This document shows positions 59,876-64,000 of a DNA stretch of 64,000 bases, piece after piece. The position numbers and the translations under genes are program-made. The DNA comes from Hymenopellis radicata. Taxonomy: Eukaryota; Basidiomycota; Agaricomycetes; Agaricales; Physalacriaceae. How positions within the stretch are numbered: the first letter of the stretch is position 1; every line of letters starts with the position of its first letter. A model generated the notes under the pieces. The model saw only the letters and a program-made list of their open reading frames with translations. It did not search any database and was not told where the DNA came from. Location: NCBI GenBank assembly GCA_015501595.1, contig JADNRX010000049.1, forward strand, positions 1 to 64,000, written 5' to 3'.

Positions 59876-60139
59876 TTTAGCCCAACTGTAAGTGGCTTCT
59901 CACGATATGAACTTGCGCTCATCGTTTCCAAGATATAACGCCGATCGCCAACACGGGAAAGCTCTAACCTACAAACTACGAAGGAACACCGTTATCACTA
60001 GGCTGTGTCTACGCCTCCACGAAGCAGTCAGGATTCCGCCCGTCTATCTTTTTCCCATATCGATAGATTCCTGCACAAGCACGAGGTCACTCACGAATGA
60101 TCAGGTTCACCGAACAGACCTGTTAATAGTGTTATAAGA

Positions 60140-60440
60140 CAAAAGACATGATACAATTTGTCCTTTCTCGACAGGGATCTGGGTCAAATGGCCACCATCC
60201 TTCGTAACTACGGCCTCAGAAAGAGGGATCACATCGTCGCACGTGGCCTTCTGGCTGAGCGTGTGTACGATTGGGTGAAGACATAGGCTTTCATAATGTC
60301 GTGTTAGTCGGAGCAAACACAGCCGGGGGAAGAGAACACGTACCTTGAGAATGGTGTTGAGGAATGGAAGGCCGTCGTAGTCCTGCGTACTGAATGGACC
60401 ATCCCAAAGTCTTTCACGGAGCGGCAATTTCCTGTATTTG
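60140..60440 (-). pseudogene. Cytochrome P450 fragment
   Basis: The minus strand encodes LRERLWDGPFSTQDYDGLPF-LNTILK, a donor GTACGT at 60343, then ESLCLHPIVHTLSQKATCDD-VIPLSEAV and IPVEKGQIVS. This is the I-to-K-helix region of a fungal P450. The invariant ExxR of the K helix reads ESLC, so the Arg codon appears as Cys (CGT to TGT), and no proper acceptor AG precedes that exon. No heme-binding Cys motif was found nearby. Non-functional. Confidence 0.75.
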
Positions 60441-61099
60441 GTTCGATGTTAAGGACAGAGCTCCTAGGAGAAGATAGAAGACGTACGCGATTTGTGTTCA
60501 CTAAACCTGCGCTTCTTGTCCTCTGCTCCGTTGGTGGTAACTGATATTGTGACTGTCAGATGAAATATCTAATGGAAGGGGGAAATGCACCAAGAAGACT
60601 CAAGATGTCCTTCTCAGTGACGGAATCCAGATCAGAGGTAGTGATGTTCTCACTCGCCGCGCGGCTTCACGTGCACAACGCTTAGATGTATCTTGGAAAT
60701 GCCGGAAGCGTTTGTCCTCCATGATCGGTATATGAATGAGGTTCACGTAGGCAGTTACAGTTTCAGCACTGACAACTCAAATGCTCAACGCGTTGACTTC
60801 AACGAGGTTGTTTAAGACTCACAAAGGCAAGCAGGGACGACAAGGCCATGAATCCAAGTAAATCGCGCGCAAAGAAGCCGTGTCGAGCGTGGTCGACGTC
60901 GAAGTTGCGGCCTTGGAGCAAGGCAAGATCTAGGTAGAAGGAGGCGAGATATTAGTCACTGTGTTCATCACTGTCAGTTGAACACGCTGTGCACCTTCAA
61001 ACCGTGAAGGACACTGCCGTCGTGGTAAGTCCAAGCAACGACGGTCTAGAGCAAAAACGAGTCTACGATCAAGCCTACAACTAGCCATATGAACGGAGT

Positions 61100-61330
61100 C
61101 AATAACAACCGAGGTAGAGGGCTTCACCCTTCCGTCGACGCGCAAATGCTGTAGCCGTCTTTGATATCCGTGAGAGGGGATTCAAAGTTGAACTTGAGAG
61201 AACACGTACACTGGAGTGGAGAACGACATCGTATTTGAGGATGGTGTTGAAATCTATTGACAAGCTTAGTGGATACCAATACGCGAAAGGCAGAACGAGG
61301 ACTCGCAAAAAAACTTAAATGCCTCCCGGC
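61100..61330 (-). pseudogene. Second P450-like fragment
   Basis: On the minus strand, TTTCAACACCATCCTCAAA and GTACGTGTTCTCT repeat the exon end and donor seen at 60330-60365, now separated by ~25 bp. Downstream pieces (ESPLTDIKDGYS, RKGEALYLGCY) resemble the K-helix to meander region. It is probably a tandem copy of the same dead P450, with weaker similarity than the first. Confidence 0.45.
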
Positions 61331-63013
61331 TGCAACACCCGAAAGTATCTCGAGGAGCAGCGTCAAATCGTGGTAGTCGTCCTAGCACGTCGTTAAGCGC
61401 ATGAATGCCCTGGGACGACCGTTAATGAGCGTAGTCGTCAACGCTGTGGCCAATGACCACGCAGTTGATCAGGTATGATGTAGTCCGGCCGTCGACGTTA
61501 AAGGTGAGAGTCGGGGCAATGCCTGCAAATAGTGTTGCGAGAAACATCACCGACTAAACTAGAGGAGAAAGGACTTACCAGCGCCATGAGAGACGACATC
61601 GAAGGCGGTGTCTGGGAGCAAGAAAAGTCGAGAGGTGATGGTCGGAGGAACGAAGAAAACTGACCTGGCTCTGCAGTCAACATGGACTAACGAGTAGCAT
61701 GAATAATTGAGAAAAGCTTACATCGGGAACAAGAGGCGCACAACGGCGATGCCTTGAAGTTGTCGAGCAAACGACAATGAAGGCTACTATATCAGGAGAA
61801 AGTGTAACAAATTGAAGTCAAATATTCGATTGACACTCACCGAAATTCCCAGATCCAAACGCCGCGCCGGCGAGGCGACACTACGCTTCCCGAGATTCAC
61901 GTATCTGTATACCACGATAGAGTGTAATAGAGGAGGTCGTGATCGTTGTGAAAATGAAACTTTGATATCGTTGAAGTCTCTGGACATCGCTAAATCAAAG
62001 AAGTAATATAAAGTGACCGAGAAAGGGTCACAATTCAAAGAATACTGCTCTCAAACAAGTCAGAATTGTCCAGTAAAAACAGCACGCACTTTTCCCGAAT
62101 CCAACCCCCTGCCCGGCGAGGGCATCCGCGCTGTTCAAAGTCTTCGTGTATTCGTCGGGGCATTCCAAGGCCGAAAATGGTCGAATTCGTCGTCCCAGAA
62201 GGCCCTGAAGGCGTCGACGCGTCAAATGCAAGAATGCAAGTTCAAGATGGTCGTGGTTCCAGTCGAAGAATGTCCTTCCACGTTGGGCTCGGTCGTCACT
62301 TGCCTCTGTGTCGCCTCTGGTGGATGCCTCTGAGTGTCCTTGTTTTCCTTTGAGAAACACCCGAATTTGCCAAATTGTCTGACTACTCCAAATTGCCTGT
62401 CGTATAGGCAGAGGCGCGCGGTGTAATCGGCCCGCTGGTCGCCGGAAGTCAACCGGAAGTGATCGGCGATGGTTGGCGCTTGGCGCTTGTCAGAGCACAA
62501 CTTGTCAGTCATCTTCAAAATGTCCCTCGCACATTTCGCTTCGGTAACGGGGACACGCCTGCTCAAGTTCTAAAGGACAACGCCACCCAGTCTTGTCCAT
62601 GATTTTTATACAGCTCCGTTGTCGGTGCGCACATTCACAAGACTGATTAAAAGCTAAACTAACCTTCCTCTGCTTCTGGTTGCAGATCCATTACCATGGT
62701 AACTTATATACATAGCTTCGACCCAGTGGAATTCAAACAATCGTCGACTGAAGCCCCCTCTGTCACTCTTAGCCTTTCTCCGTCGTCCAACGACCTAACC
62801 ACTTTCCACAGATCATTTCTTCCTGTTCTTAGGCTTGTAAGTCTTCGTTTACTCTTTCTTTCAGAAATGATTATAAACATTCATTAACACGGCCGAGTTA
62901 CCGACGACGGTGATTCACGGAATGTCGACGACATGCATGCTTTATGATTTTTTTTCTTCCGTCCGCCAACTTTTTTTGCACTTTCTGACCATTTCCTCAG
63001 GCCCTCGGGCTCG
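61331..63013. other. No gene recognised
   Basis: Frames at 62028-62566 (minus) and 62696-62887 (plus) were inspected without finding a family. The last ~100 bp serve as the RPB11 upstream region; a T-run at 62950-62957 and 62971-62977 is present. Confidence 0.35.
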
Positions 63014-63546
63014 ATGAACGCTCCCGAACGAACCGAGGCTTTTATTCTCGACGAAGGCGAGCTTCCGTACGCCCGCTTTCCCCTCTGGAAGCTGTGATTG
63101 CTAACCGCCAATCAGAGTCATCGTCACCGAAGACCCAAAGGTGCCCAATGCCGCCACATTCAAAATCATGAAGCAGGATCACACACTCGGTAACATGGTT
63201 CGCGCGTAAGTGGCCTTCCCTTTTGTCGCTATCCTTCTCATTCTTGTCCAGGCAACTACTCTCCATGCCCGAGGTTCTTTTCGCGGGATACAAAACCCCA
63301 CACCCTCTCCTTCCCTACTTTATCATCAGAGTGCAGACCGACGGCAGCATTACTCCGCAGACTGTTCTCGAGAATGCTTGCAAGAAACTGATCGGGTCCT
63401 TGTCATCTCTGGAAGCGCAATTCAAACGCGAGTTCTCCTTCCATGAGGTGGAGATGAGCGGTGAGCCCCCGGAGGCTAACACTGTCAATCTTGATCCATA
63501 TGGTGGGACAGGTGTATCGGGTGGTGTCAAGTACTTGGACCTCTAG
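63014..63546 (+). CDS. RPB11: RNA polymerase II subunit RPB11
   Basis: Three exons (63014-63066, 63116-63205, 63252-63546) join in phase to 145 residues: MNAPERTEAFILDEGEL, then KVPNAATFKIMKQDHTLGNM, LLSMPEVLFAGYKTPHPLLP and RVQTDGSITPQTVLENACKK, ending VKYLDL at TAG 63544-63546. The N-terminal MNAPxR, the HTLGN loop and the LFAGYKxPHPL motif are diagnostic for Rpb11 (POLR2J), which dimerises with Rpb3 through an alpha-CTD-like fold during polymerase II assembly. Yeast Rpb11 is ~120 residues; the extra ~25 at the C terminus (EMSGEPPEANTVNLDPYGGT) are Gly/Pro-rich. Intact housekeeping gene, which anchors this end of the window as normal chromatin. Confidence 0.95.
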
Positions 63547-64000
63547 GTGATTATCTCTTATGTTGTATTTCTAGGTAGCTTATCATCTTCTTGTGTATTT
63601 CAAGTACTAGTTCTGTAAGTTAGTATATTCATGGCCATGATTTAATAACTCCAATCCATTGAAACTGAGTCTCGAGCGGCACTTCGGCGGCGGGCGGAGT
63701 TTAAATTATTTAGCACGCGTTTGTTACTGACCTCGAGGCGATTCACTACTCTACAATTTTCTCTCATATTTCGCGCTCGTGGAACACAAGTTTTAATCTC
63801 AAGGTGTAGCAGTGGCCCTAATGGAATGAGAAGAATGTTACTGATGGGGTCGCGTCCGGGTCAATAACAAGCGCATGCCTAAATAATCTAAACTCCGCCC
63901 ATCGCCGGGGTGCCGCTGGGGCTCGCTCATTGCTCGCTCAGGCCAGTTTCAATCCAGTTTCAACTCGCAGTATCAACCCAGTTTCAACGCAGTATCTCAC
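63547..64000. other. RPB11 downstream region
   Basis: No gene seen. The last 60 bp contain short direct repeats of CAGTTTCAA (near 63946, 63956, 63980) and CGCTCATTGCTCGCTC, possibly the start of another repeat cut by the window edge. Confidence 0.35.

Noticed and set aside
62028..62566. Heme-binding Cys motif of the P450 relic (GVGFGKSACC-like peptide)
   Set aside because: It lacks the FxxGxRxCxG spacing and lies about 1.7 kb upstream on the strand of the P450 pieces, in the wrong order.

Overview
The window is eukaryotic and reads as a mushroom-forming basidiomycete (Agaricomycetes). Genes are split by many 45-60 nt GT-AG introns on both strands. The recognisable families are typical of that group: DUF6534 and other uncharacterised multi-pass membrane proteins, DUF7918, F-box and BTB expansions, CAP10/GT90 and a KDZ-type (Plavaka-like) transposase. 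No bacterial operon signals, CRISPR array, rRNA or convincing tRNA were seen.

Layout. 1-350 holds the 3' end of a UbiA prenyltransferase gene. 0.6-19 kb is a segmental-duplication array. It has four copies of one F-box gene (two on minus, two on plus) interleaved with full, gutted and 5'-truncated copies of an extended-SDR reductase, around a single-copy core (GT90, classical SDR, DUF6534). Only the fourth F-box copy (16855-18386) reads cleanly end to end, and its leader carries a 700-bp element with 29-bp perfect terminal inverted repeats. 18.8-20.0 kb is a truncated pectin-lyase-like gene. 20.7-25.3 kb has a multi-pass membrane protein and a BTB-like gene. 25.3-48 kb is mostly decayed: AT-rich sequence, an 11-bp minisatellite, tandem duplications, an inverted pair of ~0.5-kb repeats, and fragments of an FAD-dependent D-amino-acid-oxidase-like gene and of a MAG2/RNF10-like RING ligase, with one well-preserved F-box gene at 39.5-40.7 kb. 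48.8-64 kb has a DUF7918 gene, a KDZ transposase relic, a UCH37-type deubiquitinase gene directly followed by an ASXH/DEUBAD-type gene, a divergent small gene whose product begins M-ARTK like histone H3, relics of VPS41 and a cytochrome P450, and an intact RPB11 gene.

How the genes relate. The most suggestive neighbourhood is 55.8-59.5 kb. A UCH-family deubiquitinase and a protein of the DEUBAD/ASXH class, which in animals and fungi provides activators of UCH enzymes, lie in tandem 148 bp apart, and a third gene with an H3-tail-like N terminus is transcribed divergently. Several otherwise conserved genes carry a single out-of-frame indel or in-frame stop. Either the region is decaying or the assembly has residual indel errors; raw reads or RNA would settle this. 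Exon boundaries were inferred by eye from GT-AG signals, phase and family conservation.
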